A stretch of 48,599 bases of DNA from FEN-1219 sp035644475 (GCA_035644475.1 DASQOL010000141.1:1-48599); one strand, 5' to 3'. Numbered from the stretch's first letter, positions 8,371 through 16,847 are shown. The notes: generated from the sequence alone by a model not told the origin. Translations and numbers: made by a program.

Positions 8371-8444
8371 CAAGTTTCGGAGTGTTTTTGCTCCTGACGG
8401 TTTCCCCCTGAATTACCCGGCCCTTGTGGCCGGGTCTTTTTTTT
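8371..8444 (+). ncRNA. Candidate CRP-controlled small RNA
   Basis: A predicted transcript of about 74 nt from the class II CRP-type promoter to a strong intrinsic terminator. It would contain a 4-bp hairpin GGAG-TGTTTTTG-CTCC (8379-8394), an unpaired C-rich stretch TTTCCCCCTGAATT (8401-8414) able to pair with purine-rich ribosome sites, and the terminator hairpin with eight U residues, a typical Hfq-binding tail. No plus-strand coding gene precedes the terminator, since both flanking genes are on the minus strand. The promoter, layout and terminator are read directly; the RNA itself is inferred, and I do not recognise an Rfam family. Confidence 0.6.
8415..8444 (+). terminator. Strong rho-independent terminator
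   Basis: Perfect 8-bp stem ACCCGGCC / GGCCGGGT (8415-8422, 8428-8435) with a CTTGT loop, followed by C and eight T residues (8437-8444). The T-run exists only on the plus strand, so it does not serve the minus-strand genes on either side. Confidence 0.92.
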
Positions 8445-8471
8445 GGGTCTGACCCCTTTGGGGTCTGACCC
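8445..8471. repeat. REP-like palindromes, GGGTCTGACCC twice
   Basis: GGGTCTGACCC (stem GGG, loop TCTGA, stem CCC) occurs at 8445-8455 and 8461-8471. The same 11-mer is found again at 14903-14913. The copies lie between the plus-strand terminator and the 3' end of the SDR gene. Confidence 0.65.
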
Positions 8472-8483
8472 TAATTCGTGTCG

Positions 8484-9206
8484 TCAAAACTTCTCCACCC
8501 AAGGCCGCAAATCGACCTCGTGCGTCCACGCGCTGCGCGGCTGTAGGTGCAGCCGCAGATACTCCTGCGCGATCGCGGCGGGCTCGAGCAGCGCGTCCGG
8601 CCCGCGCGAGGCGCTGAGATGCGCGTAGCGCTCCGAGCGGATCTGCCCGTCCACGATCACGTGCGCCACGTGCACGCCGCGAGGCCCGAGCTCGCGCGCC
8701 ATGCTCTGCGCGACCGCACGCAAGCCGAACTTCGGCGCGGCGAGGTTGACGAACCCCGCGCCGCCGCGCAGCGACGCCGTCGCGCCCGTGAACAGGATCG
8801 TGCCCGAGCCGCGCTCGAGCATCGCGCGCGCCGCCGTCTGGCCCACGAGGAAACCCGCGAGGCAGCCCACGCGCCAGCAGCGCTCGAAGTCCGCGGGCGA
8901 GATATCTACGACGCTGCCCGGCTCGAACGTGCCCGCGTTGAACACGGCGGCCGCGACGGGACCGTGCGCCTCCGCGGCATCGAACAGCCCCTCGACTTGT
9001 TCGGGCTCCGTCGCGTCGCATTGCTGCGGCATGACGCGCCCCGCGCCCGGCGCGAATTTCAGCCGCGCGACGCCCTCGCCGCGAGCGGCAGCGAGCACCG
9101 TGTAGCCCTGCGACGCAAACGCGTTGACGAGCGCGAGCCCGAGTCCGGGCCCGACGCCGACGACCACGGCCGTTGCATCGGCCGGTCGCGCATTGGATTC
9201 GCTCAT
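8484..9206 (-). CDS. SDR family protein with degenerate active site
   Basis: A 240-residue Rossmann-fold protein. The cofactor motif is GVGPGLG at residues 17-23 and NAG at 90-92 is conserved. The usual catalytic Tyr-x-x-x-Lys reads Leu155-A-A-P-Lys159, and the catalytic Ser position falls on Ala142 (GATAS), with Ser145 close by. Nucleotide binding is thus likely, but classical dehydrogenase chemistry is questionable. Related SDR groups with an ATAS-x-RGG motif and no Tyr exist, so this looks like a subfamily trait rather than decay. The gene is last in a leftward run after the amidase, 25 bp apart, with GGAGG upstream of its ATG. Confidence 0.85.
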   Translation of the reverse strand: MSESNARPADATAVVVGVGPGLGLALVNAFASQGYTVLAAARGEGVARLKFAPGAGRVMPQQCDATEPEQVEGLFDAAEAHGPVAAAVFNAGTFEPGSVVDISPADFERCWRVGCLAGFLVGQTAARAMLERGSGTILFTGATASLRGGAGFVNLAAPKFGLRAVAQSMARELGPRGVHVAHVIVDGQIRSERYAHLSASRGPDALLEPAAIAQEYLRLHLQPRSAWTHEVDLRPWVEKF

Positions 9207-9231
9207 ACTTCCTCCTTGTTGGAACGGTGAG

Positions 9232-10683
9232 TCAAGGTTGCGGCGCGGCGCCCGCCGCCGTCGCGACCAACGCAGGCCGCCGCCGTCCGAAGCCGGTGGC
9301 CGTTTCGAACGCGTGCGCGAGCCGCAGCACGTCGAAGTCGCAGCGCGACCGCCCGACGATCTGCAGCCCGACGGGCAGCCCGCGCGGCGTGAATCCGCAC
9401 GGCACGCCGATCGCCGGCAAGCCGAGGCAGCTGATCGCGTAGCACGTGGCCATCCAGTCGACGTAGGTGGCGAGCGGCACGCCGTCGATCTCGCGCACCC
9501 ACTCCACCTCCAGCGGAAACGGCGCTACCTGCACGACCGGCAGCGCGAGGAACTCGTAGCGCTCGAAGAAGCGCTCGACGCGCGCGTCCAGCGCGGCCTT
9601 GATCGCGTCCGCGCGCGCGAGGTCGTCGGGCGTCAAAGCGAGCCCGCGCTCGACGTTCCACACGACCGTGTCCTTGAGCAAGCGCCGATTCTTCGCGAGC
9701 GTGCGGCCGTGCAGCGCGGCGTAGTCGGCGGCGCGCCAGGTTTGAAACAGCTCGTCGACGCCGTCGAGGTCGGGCTCCGCATCGTCGGTCTCGCAACCGA
9801 GAGCCGCGAAGACACCGCGCGCCGCGTTGCACACCGACGTGACGGCGCGCTCCACGGGATAGCGGCCGAGCCGCTCGCTCCACGCCAGTCGAACGCCCCT
9901 GAAATCGCGCTCGAGCGAGCCCAGGAACACCGAGCCCGGCTCGGCGAGCGACGACGCGTCGCGCGGATCGGGCCCGGCGATCGCGGCCAGCAGCAGCGCC
10001 ACGTCTCCGACGCTGCGCGCGAGCGGGCCGTTGACACCGAGCCTGTCGGTCGCGCGTGCGCCGAGCCGGGCCACGCGACCCGGCGACGGGCGGAAGCCGA
10101 CCACATTGCAGAAGCTCGCGGGGTTGCGCAGCGAGCCGCCGACGTCGGTGCCGTCCGCGAGCGGCACCATGCCGCAGGCGAGCGCCACGGCGGCGCCGCC
10201 GCTGCTGCCGCCGCAGGTGGTCGCGAGGTCGTAGGGGTTGCGCGTGGCGCCGAACAGCGCGTTGAACGTCTGTGAGCCCGCGCCGAACTCCGGCGTATTG
10301 GTCTTGCCGATCACGATCGCGCCCGCGCTCTTGCAGCGCGCAACGTGCAGGTCGTCGCTCGGCGGCACGAAGTCCTTGTAGAGCGGCGAACCGAACGTCG
10401 TGCGGATGCCGCGCGTGAGCACGAGATCCTTGATCGCGATCGGCAGCCCGTGCAGCGGCCCCACGCGTTCCCCGCGCGCGACGGCGCGGTCCGCGGCCTC
10501 GGCCGCGGCGAGCAACTGCTCGGGCGGCACGCGAGTGGGGATCGCGTTGACGCGGCCGTCGAGCCGGTCGATCTGGGCCAGGCACGCGCGCATGACTTCC
10601 ACGGCCGAGACGCGGTGCGCGGCGATCGCAGCCGCGAGGTCGCGCGCACCGGCGAAGCAGAGGTCGATGGTCTCGGGCGTCAT
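9232..10683 (-). CDS. Amidase signature (AS) family amidohydrolase
   Basis: A 483-residue AS-family enzyme. The Ser-cisSer-Lys triad is visible: Lys85 in PIAIKD, cis-Ser160 in GGSSGG and nucleophile Ser184 in DGTDVGGSLR. The glycine-rich signature CGGSSGGAAVALACGMVPLA is complete. These enzymes hydrolyse carboxamides to acids and ammonia; the substrate cannot be told. The ATG at 10681-10683 was chosen; an in-frame TTG four codons upstream is possible and neither has a strong ribosome site. It follows the GNAT gene by 42 bp and precedes the SDR, probably in one transcript. Confidence 0.93.
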   Translation of the reverse strand: MTPETIDLCFAGARDLAAAIAAHRVSAVEVMRACLAQIDRLDGRVNAIPTRVPPEQLLAAAEAADRAVARGERVGPLHGLPIAIKDLVLTRGIRTTFGSPLYKDFVPPSDDLHVARCKSAGAIVIGKTNTPEFGAGSQTFNALFGATRNPYDLATTCGGSSGGAAVALACGMVPLADGTDVGGSLRNPASFCNVVGFRPSPGRVARLGARATDRLGVNGPLARSVGDVALLLAAIAGPDPRDASSLAEPGSVFLGSLERDFRGVRLAWSERLGRYPVERAVTSVCNAARGVFAALGCETDDAEPDLDGVDELFQTWRAADYAALHGRTLAKNRRLLKDTVVWNVERGLALTPDDLARADAIKAALDARVERFFERYEFLALPVVQVAPFPLEVEWVREIDGVPLATYVDWMATCYAISCLGLPAIGVPCGFTPRGLPVGLQIVGRSRCDFDVLRLAHAFETATGFGRRRPALVATAAGAAPQP

Positions 10684-10725
10684 CTCAAGTGGCAACCATC
10701 CGTGGGCGCGAGCGAGTCCCGGCGT

Positions 10726-11241
10726 TCAATCGCCGCGCGGGTGCGCGGGCGTCGGCAACAGGTACTGCATGAAGACCAGGTCCAGCCAGCGATCGAACTT
10801 GTAACCCGCGTGGCGGATCGTGCCACAGCGAACGAAGCCGAGCTGCTCGTGCAGCCTCAAGCTCGCCGCGTTGTCGGCCGCGATGCCGCCGATCACGGTG
10901 CGGTAGTCCTGCTCGGCGGCCACGCGCAGCAGCTCCCGCACGAGCAACTGTCCGTAGCCGCGCCGCCGCTGCGCGGCGTCGACGTAGACCGAGTGCTCCA
11001 CGGCGTACTTATAGCCCGGCCACGCGCGAAACGTGCCGTAGGTCGCGAAGCCGCAAAGCGCGCCTCCATCGACGACGCCGATCACCGGGAAGCCGTTCGC
11101 CTCCTTCGCGTCGAACCATTGAGACATGCTTTCGGGGGCGCGCGGGCGGTAGTCCCAGACCGCCGTCGTGTTGAGGATCGCGTCGTTCAAGATCGCGAGG
11201 ATCGCCGTTGCGAACGAGCGATCGCAGCGAACCGTCTCCAT
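10726..11241 (-). CDS. GNAT acetyltransferase, phosphinothricin/methionine-sulfoximine type
   Basis: A 171-residue GNAT protein. ILNDAILNTTAVWDYRP, the acetyl-CoA loop RRRGYGQLL, IAGIDADNAAS-like GGIAADNAAS and RWLDLVFMQ match the Pat/MddA (YncA) family, which acetylates L-phosphinothricin or methionine sulfoximine and sulfone. The start ATG shares one base with the stop of the transporter gene (TGATG), so translation is probably coupled. A role in detoxifying an amino-acid analogue is an inference from family membership. Confidence 0.9.
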   Translation of the reverse strand: METVRCDRSFATAILAILNDAILNTTAVWDYRPRAPESMSQWFDAKEANGFPVIGVVDGGALCGFATYGTFRAWPGYKYAVEHSVYVDAAQRRRGYGQLLVRELLRVAAEQDYRTVIGGIAADNAASLRLHEQLGFVRCGTIRHAGYKFDRWLDLVFMQYLLPTPAHPRGD

Positions 11242-12488
11242 CAGACCGCGGGTGCGGGCCGCGGCCGGTGGCCGCTCAAGCCGTAGTAGAAGATATAGAG
11301 ATAGCAGACGAGGGGCACGGCGAACGATGGCAGCAAGCCGAAGTGGTCGGCGAAAGCGCCCTGCACCACCGGCACGATGGCGCCGCCGACGATCGCCATG
11401 CACAGCACGCCGGAGCCCTCGCCCGTGTGCTTGCCCAGGCCGTTGAGCGCCAGCGCGAAGATCGTAGGGAACATGATCGAGTTGAAGAACCCGACGGCGA
11501 GCACGCACCACATCGCGGTCTCGCCGGCCGAGGCCATCGCCGTCGCCAACAGGATGACCGCCGCGACCGCGTTGAACGCGAGCAGCCGCCCGGGCCGCAC
11601 GTACAACATCACGCCCGCGCCCACGAAGCGCCCGACCATCGCCGCGCCCCAGTAATACGACACGTAGCCGCCGGCCGTGGACTCGGGCAGACCGGCGATC
11701 GCGGGATCGGACATGAAGTTCACGAGCAGGCTGCCGATCGCGACCTCGCCGCCGACGTAGACGAAGATCGCGACCACGCCGAGCACGAGCTGGCGATGGC
11801 TCCAAAGCCTCGCGCGCGGCTCGGCGGCGGCCCGCGCCGCGCCGCCCTCGATCGCGGGCAGCTTGAGCGCCACGAACACCACCGCGATCGCGAACAGCAC
11901 GGCCGCGAGCGCGAGATACGGTTTCTGCACGAGCGCCGCCTCGGCCGCCGGCGTGCCGGCGGTCGCCGACGCGAGAATCAGCGTCGTGCCGAGCCGCGGG
12001 CCGATCGTGGTGCCGAGGGAGTTGAACGCCTGCGTCAGCGTGAGACGGCTCGACGCGGTCCGCGGTGAACCCAGGATAGTGACGTACGGATTCGCGGCCA
12101 CTTGCAGCAGCGTGATTCCGGACGCGAGCACGAACAACGCGCCCAAGAACAAGGGATACGCCGCGGCGGCCGCGGCCGGATAGAACAACAGGCAGCCGAC
12201 GCCCGCGATCGCGAGCCCGATGATGATGCCGGGCTTGTAGCCGAGCTTCTCCACGAGCCACCCGGCGGGCAGCGACACGACGAAATACGCGCCGAAGAAC
12301 GCGAGCTGAATCAGCGTTGCCTGCACGTAGCTCAGCGTGAACGCGCTCTTCAGATGCGGAATCAGAATGTCGTTGAGCGAGGTGATGAGACCCCACATGA
12401 AGAACAACGACGTGAGCACGATCAGCGAGCCCAGGTAGCTCCGGGCGGGCCGCGCCGCGGCCGCGACGTGGGCGGATTCCGTCGTCAT
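11241..12488 (-). CDS. FucP-family sugar/proton MFS transporter
   Basis: A 415-residue MFS protein with twelve predicted membrane segments. MWGLITSLNDILIPHLK in helix 1 and LLQVAANPYV in helix 4 are characteristic of the FucP/GluP/NagP sugar symporter branch, with the Asn and Asp/Gln residues that bind sugar and proton in E. coli FucP. No sugar catabolic gene is adjacent; the following gene, translationally coupled, is a GNAT enzyme. Sugar specificity is therefore open. The ATG at 12486-12488 starts just before the first membrane helix. Confidence 0.92.
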   Translation of the reverse strand: MTTESAHVAAAARPARSYLGSLIVLTSLFFMWGLITSLNDILIPHLKSAFTLSYVQATLIQLAFFGAYFVVSLPAGWLVEKLGYKPGIIIGLAIAGVGCLLFYPAAAAAAYPLFLGALFVLASGITLLQVAANPYVTILGSPRTASSRLTLTQAFNSLGTTIGPRLGTTLILASATAGTPAAEAALVQKPYLALAAVLFAIAVVFVALKLPAIEGGAARAAAEPRARLWSHRQLVLGVVAIFVYVGGEVAIGSLLVNFMSDPAIAGLPESTAGGYVSYYWGAAMVGRFVGAGVMLYVRPGRLLAFNAVAAVILLATAMASAGETAMWCVLAVGFFNSIMFPTIFALALNGLGKHTGEGSGVLCMAIVGGAIVPVVQGAFADHFGLLPSFAVPLVCYLYIFYYGLSGHRPRPAPAV

Positions 12489-12558
12489 CGCGAACCTCGG
12501 CGCGTTAAGAGACGAGCCGCTAGCTTAGTGTGCCGCCCATTCGAGTCAAAGGGGCAAG

Positions 12559-14244
12559 TCAAACGGCCTGGCGCAACCCCTGCGCCGCGAGCGCGCGGCC
12601 GACGGCCGACAACGTCGCCTGCAGCGAGGCGAACGACGTGTCCTCGTCAATGCAGCACGCGCTCGCCTGCCGCCCGCCGACCTCGACGGTCACCGACGCG
12701 AGCGCCTTGGCATCCGTGCCCGACGCGAGCGCGTGCTCGTCGAACTCCACGACGCCGACGCCCATGCCGAAGCGGCGGCTCACCGCGTCGATCAGCGCCT
12801 CGATGAGGCCCTGGCCTTCGCCGTTGAGCGCAAGCTCCGCACCCCCGTTCGCGAGCCTGAACTTGCCGTGCGCGCGCTGCGCCTCGGAATGCAGGTCGTA
12901 GCCGAGCAGGCGCCAGCCGTCGGGCACCGCGAGGAACTCGGTCTCGAACAGCGCCACGACCTGCCGCGACGTGATCTCTTCGCCGGTGGCGTCGGCCTTC
13001 GCCTGCACGACCTTGCTCACGGCCGGATGCAGCCACTTCGGCAGCGTGATGCCGTGGTCGCGCTCGAGCACGAGCGCGACGCCGCCCTTGCCGCTCTGGC
13101 TGTTGATCCGCACGACCTCCTCGTAGCGCCGCCCGAGGTCGGCAGGGTCGATCGGCAGATAGGCGACCGCCCATTTGTCGAGGCCGTGCTCGCGATGGAA
13201 CGCGAGCGACTTGCGGATAGCGTCTTGATGGCTGCCGGAGAACGCGGCGTAGACGAGATCACCGGCCCACGGATGGCGCGGATGCACGGGCATGTCGGTG
13301 CAGCGCCTGTACACCTCGATGATCCTCGCCATGTCGGCGAAGTCGAGCTTGGGGTCGATGCCCTGCGAGTACAGGTTCATGGCCATCGTCACGATGTCCA
13401 TGTTGCCGGTGCGCTCGCCGTTGCCGAACAGCGTGCCCTCCACGCGGTCGGCACCGGCCAGGAGGCCGAGCTCGCCCGCCGCGACCGCGCAGCCGCGGTC
13501 GTTGTGCGTGTGCAGGCTCACGCGGATGTGCTCGCGCTGCGCCACGTTGCGACAGAAATACTCGATCTGGTCCGCGAACACGTTCGGCGTCGTCATCTCG
13601 ACGGTGGCCGGCAGATTGACGACCACGCCCTGCCCGCGCTCCGGCTGCCAAACGTCGATCACCGCGTTGCAGACCTCGACGGCGTAATCGGGCTCGGTGC
13701 CGGAGAAGCTCTCCGGCGAATACTCGAACGTCCAGTGCACGCCGGGATGGTGCGCGGCGAGGTCCTTGAGCAGGCGCGCGCCGTTCACGGCGATGCCCAC
13801 GACCTCCTCGCGGCTCGCCTTGAAGACCTGCTCGCGCTGCACCGGCGACGTCGAGTTGTAGACGTGCACCACCGCACGCTTCGCGCCGAGCAGCGCCTCG
13901 AACGTACGCTCGATCAGCTCGCGGCGCGCTTGCGTGAGCACTTGCACGGTCACGTCGTCGGGGATCAAGCCGCGCTCGATGAGCCGGCGCGTGAAGTCGT
14001 ACTCGGTTTGCGACGCCGACGGAAAGCCGATCTCGATCTCCTTGAAGCCGAGCTCGACGAGCAGCGCGAACATCTCGAGCTTCTTCGCCACGGACATCGG
14101 CTGGACGAGCGCCTGGTTGCCGTCGCGGAGGTCGACGCTGCACCAGTCGGGAGCCCGCTCGATGCCGCGGCTCGGCCAGCGCCGGTCGGCGAGCTCGATC
14201 GGCCGGTAGGAGCGGTACTTGCTGTGATCGAACTGCTGTGTCAT
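12559..14244 (-). CDS. leuA: 2-isopropylmalate synthase
   Basis: A 561-residue enzyme of the longer LeuA type. It condenses acetyl-CoA with 2-oxoisovalerate, the first step of leucine synthesis. The catalytic and metal motif LRDGNQAL (Arg40, Asp41) is followed by GFKEIEIGFPSAS, HTHNDRGC, and GERTGNMD; the C-terminal third (from about residue 440) is the leucine-binding regulatory domain. The ATG at 14242-14244 is chosen because AAGGA lies 8 nt upstream; in-frame ATGs further up would place the ribosome site inside the gene. It is divergent from an Lrp regulator over an AT-rich spacer, fitting Lrp-type control. Confidence 0.96.
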   Translation of the reverse strand: MTQQFDHSKYRSYRPIELADRRWPSRGIERAPDWCSVDLRDGNQALVQPMSVAKKLEMFALLVELGFKEIEIGFPSASQTEYDFTRRLIERGLIPDDVTVQVLTQARRELIERTFEALLGAKRAVVHVYNSTSPVQREQVFKASREEVVGIAVNGARLLKDLAAHHPGVHWTFEYSPESFSGTEPDYAVEVCNAVIDVWQPERGQGVVVNLPATVEMTTPNVFADQIEYFCRNVAQREHIRVSLHTHNDRGCAVAAGELGLLAGADRVEGTLFGNGERTGNMDIVTMAMNLYSQGIDPKLDFADMARIIEVYRRCTDMPVHPRHPWAGDLVYAAFSGSHQDAIRKSLAFHREHGLDKWAVAYLPIDPADLGRRYEEVVRINSQSGKGGVALVLERDHGITLPKWLHPAVSKVVQAKADATGEEITSRQVVALFETEFLAVPDGWRLLGYDLHSEAQRAHGKFRLANGGAELALNGEGQGLIEALIDAVSRRFGMGVGVVEFDEHALASGTDAKALASVTVEVGGRQASACCIDEDTSFASLQATLSAVGRALAAQGLRQAV

Positions 14245-14314
14245 CTCGGCCATCCTTTCGGGCGCGCGCGCCATTGTGGCCGCGTGCAAGCTGCAGATTC
14301 TATGCTTGCGCGCG

Positions 14315-14362
14315 CGGCAAATTTGACCTAGTTTGTCGATTCTAGCCGCGATCCTAGCAATT
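14315..14362. promoter_or_regulatory. AT-rich divergent promoter region with Lrp-like motifs
   Basis: The spacer between leuA and the Lrp gene contains GCAAATTTGACC (14317-14328) and CTAGCAATT (14354-14362). Both resemble sequences in the 356-515 spacer next to the other Lrp gene. A shared operator for Lrp/AsnC proteins is inferred. Confidence 0.4.
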
Positions 14363-14402
14363 ATCTTCCAAATCTCGTCTATTTTTAGTGATTCATGCCC
14401 CG

Positions 14403-14888
14403 ATGGTCCAGAAACTCGATGCTTTCGACCTCAAGATCCTCAAGGAGCTCCAGGCGAACGGCGGGCTCAGCAACCAAGAGGTCGCGGAGCGCGTAGGACT
14501 TTCCGCGTCGCCTTGCTCCCGGCGGATCCGGTTGCTCGAGGAGACGGGCGTAATCCGCGAGCGCGTCGTGCGACTCGAGCCGCGCGAGATCGGGCTCGAC
14601 CTCACGGTGCTCATCCACATCCGAATGGACCGCCACACGCCGGAGCGCTTCGAGCAGTTCGAGGCGGTCGTGCGCGCGTTTCCGGAGGTGCAGGAGTGCT
14701 ACCTGATCACCGGCCAGGAGGCCGACTACCAGCTCAAGATCAGCGTGCCGAACATGGACGAGTACCAGCGATTTCTGCTCGAGAAGATCACGCGCATCGA
14801 AGGCGTGATCGGCGTGCACTCGTCGTTCGTACTGCGCAAAGCGATCGACACCACGGCGCTGCCGCTCGCCTACGCGCGCCGCGGCTAG
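14403..14888 (+). CDS. Lrp/AsnC family transcriptional regulator
   Basis: A 161-residue Lrp-type protein. The HTH spans residues 5-50 (DAFDLKILKELQANGGLS, then EVAERVGLSASPCSRRI) and the RAM domain 65-145 with ECYLITGQEADYQLKI and the conserved VHSSFVLR tail. The ATG at 14403 matches the family start; a GTG five codons upstream is also open. No clear ribosome site precedes either. The gene is divergent from leuA, the classic arrangement for a local regulator of a branched-chain amino-acid gene. Confidence 0.93.
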   Translation: MVQKLDAFDLKILKELQANGGLSNQEVAERVGLSASPCSRRIRLLEETGVIRERVVRLEPREIGLDLTVLIHIRMDRHTPERFEQFEAVVRAFPEVQECYLITGQEADYQLKISVPNMDEYQRFLLEKITRIEGVIGVHSSFVLRKAIDTTALPLAYARRG

Positions 14889-14893
14889 GTGGT

Positions 14894-14922
14894 CTGTCCC
14901 TAGGGTCTGACCCTAGGGACAG
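14894..14922. repeat. Perfect 12-bp inverted repeat with TCTGA loop
   Basis: CTGTCCCTAGGG (14894-14905) and CCCTAGGGACAG (14911-14922) flank a TCTGA loop. The core GGGTCTGACCC equals the repeat at 8445-8471. It fills the 36-bp junction of two convergent genes, overlaps neither, and could work as a bidirectional transcription stop as well as a REP element. No T-run follows. Confidence 0.8.
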
Positions 14923-14924
14923 AG

Positions 14925-15446
14925 CTAGCCGGGCTTGCGCCGCCGCCAGTCCTCTTTCAGCAGCGCCCAGCGCTCGTGGTCCTGCCAGCGGCCGCTGATC
15001 TTGAGATGACCGCGAGCGACCCCTTCGCGCCGAAAGCCGAGGCCGCGCACGAGTGCGATCGACTTGCGGTTCGAGTGCCGGACGTTCGCTTCGAGCCGGT
15101 GCAGGCCGAGGTCGCCGAACGCGCGGCCGATCGCGAGCGCGAGCCCCTCGCGCATGAGCCCCGAGCCCGCGTGCGGCGCGAACGCATAGTAGCCGAGCCG
15201 GCCCGACTGCTCGCCGTAGCGCACGATGTGGTTCACGTTCACCACGCCCGCGAGCTCGCCCGACTCGGCGGTCACGACGAAAAACGACTCCTGATCCTTG
15301 CGACGGGCGCGGCGCAGGTAGTCGCGGTATTCCTTCGGCGTCGCAGCGGTCGTCACGAACCCGCGGTGCAGCGCGCGGCTGCAGCGCACGGCCGCGAGGT
15401 ACTCGCGCTCGCGCCGCAGCGTAGGGCGTTCGAGTCGTACACGCAT
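14925..15446 (-). CDS. GNAT acetyltransferase, RimJ/RimL type
   Basis: A 173-residue GNAT protein with the RimJ/RimL-like plan: an N-terminal ERPTLRREREYLAAV strand-helix, LAGVVNVNHIVRYGEQSGRLGYY, the acetyl-CoA-binding GSGLMREGLALAI, HRLEANVRHSNRKSIALVRGLGFRREG in outline, and a C-terminal DHERWALL. Members acetylate protein N-termini or small amines. It is the last gene of a leftward run, 18 bp after the transporter. The target is unknown. Confidence 0.9.
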   Translation of the reverse strand: MRVRLERPTLRREREYLAAVRCSRALHRGFVTTAATPKEYRDYLRRARRKDQESFFVVTAESGELAGVVNVNHIVRYGEQSGRLGYYAFAPHAGSGLMREGLALAIGRAFGDLGLHRLEANVRHSNRKSIALVRGLGFRREGVARGHLKISGRWQDHERWALLKEDWRRRKPG

Positions 15447-15464
15447 TCGCGCTCTCGTCGCGTG

Positions 15465-16799
15465 CTAATGAACCGGCCGCGCGAAGTAGTCGAAGAACAG
15501 CACGAACACGATCGACGCCACGATCAGGCTCGCGAGCGTCGCCGGCGTGCCCTTCCTGAACCACGCGCCGGGCGTGATCGCGAGACTCGGGTCGCCACGC
15601 TCGCGCGCGAGCCGCTCGGAGATCGTCACGACGAAGACGTTCGCGCTCGCGCCGATGTGCGTGCCGTTGCCGCCGAGTCCGACGCCCATCGAGAGCGCCC
15701 ACCATAGCGGCGCGACGTTCACCCCGCGCATTTCCAGGCTCGAGATGATCGGGATCATGGCGGCCGTGAAGGGGATGTTGTCGATCGCCGCGGACAGGAC
15801 CGCCGCCACCCACATGAGAACGATCGCCGCGGTGAGCAAGTCACGCTGAACGAACGGCGTGATGAATTGGCCGATGTAGCTCAACAAGCCGCTGTGCTGC
15901 ACGCCGCCGACGAGCATGAACAAGCCGATGAAGAACACGAGCAGCGGCACCTCGACGCGCGCGAGCACCGTGTCGAGCGCGGCATGCGGTGCGGCGAGCA
16001 ACAGCACGGTCATGCCCAGCACCGCCACGAACCACGCCTCCCAGCCGAGCGTGCGGTGCAGAGTGAACAGCACGAGCATCAGCAGCAGCACGAGCAGCGA
16101 GATCGTCCACGTGCGCCGGTCGCGGATCGCCACCGGCTCGTGGGTGGTCTCAACCGGGCCGCCCGCGAGCTCCTTGCGGAACACGACCTTCAAGGCCAGC
16201 AGGATCGCGAGCCACGCCACGAACGCGATCGGCGCCATCCGCAAGAAGAACGTGTTGAAGTCGATCTCGGCGGCCGAGCCGATCATGATGTTGGGCGGGT
16301 CGCCGACCAGCGTGCCTACACCACCGGTGTTGCTGAGCACGGCCGCCGCGAGCAGGTACGGCACGGGCGACACGCGCTGCTTCTCGGCGATCAAGATCAG
16401 CAGCGGCCCAAAGATCACGACCGTCGTCACGTTGTCGAGCAGCAGCGACAACAGCGTAACCGCCGTGCCGGTGGTAAGGAGCGTGAGGTAGCGATTGCCG
16501 CGGCTGAAAGCCGCGAGCTTGTAAGCGAGCCATTCGAAGCCGCCCGTCGGGACCATCACGATGACCACGGCCATCATCGCCGCGAGCAGCAGCACCACGT
16601 TCCAATCGATCGCTTCGAGGGCCTCACCCGGGCCGTAGAAGCCGAAGATCTGGCCCGCCACGATCATCGCGATCGCGCCGACGCACGCGACCTTCGCGCG
16701 CTCCACGCGATGCAACTGCTCGGTGAAAATCGCGACGAACGTGAGGGCGAGGACGATGCCCGATACGAGCATCGGGCCGGTGAACGCCTGCGTAGGCAT
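15465..16799 (-). CDS. ArsB/NhaD-type ion transporter (SLC13/IT superfamily)
   Basis: A 444-residue membrane protein with about eleven membrane segments. DNVTTVVIFGPLLILIAE, SNTGGVGTLVGDPPNIMIGS and the mirrored second-half DNIPFTAAMIP and GNGTHIGASANVF are the paired re-entrant motifs of the ion transporter superfamily that includes ArsB, NhaD and citrate carriers. GDPPN and GASAN loops bind the substrate anion or cation. No ars or nha regulator is nearby, so arsenite efflux, sodium/proton antiport or organic anion transport are all possible. It follows secF by 48 bp on the same strand. Confidence 0.9.
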   Translation of the reverse strand: MPTQAFTGPMLVSGIVLALTFVAIFTEQLHRVERAKVACVGAIAMIVAGQIFGFYGPGEALEAIDWNVVLLLAAMMAVVIVMVPTGGFEWLAYKLAAFSRGNRYLTLLTTGTAVTLLSLLLDNVTTVVIFGPLLILIAEKQRVSPVPYLLAAAVLSNTGGVGTLVGDPPNIMIGSAAEIDFNTFFLRMAPIAFVAWLAILLALKVVFRKELAGGPVETTHEPVAIRDRRTWTISLLVLLLMLVLFTLHRTLGWEAWFVAVLGMTVLLLAAPHAALDTVLARVEVPLLVFFIGLFMLVGGVQHSGLLSYIGQFITPFVQRDLLTAAIVLMWVAAVLSAAIDNIPFTAAMIPIISSLEMRGVNVAPLWWALSMGVGLGGNGTHIGASANVFVVTISERLARERGDPSLAITPGAWFRKGTPATLASLIVASIVFVLFFDYFARPVH

Positions 16800-16847
16800 C
16801 AGGAGCGTCTCCCGGTTGCGTGACCGGCGGCTCTCGTCGAGGGCCGC

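Noticed and set aside
8104..8397. Plus-strand frame ending just before the 8.4-kb terminator
   Set aside because: No ribosome site, antisense to the STAND ATPase for half its length, and its product is not protein-like; the terminator is better explained by the small RNA.
12559..14289. Upstream ATGs for leuA (14253, 14289)
   Set aside because: The AAGGA ribosome site lies between them and the ATG at 14244, which also matches the family N-terminus.
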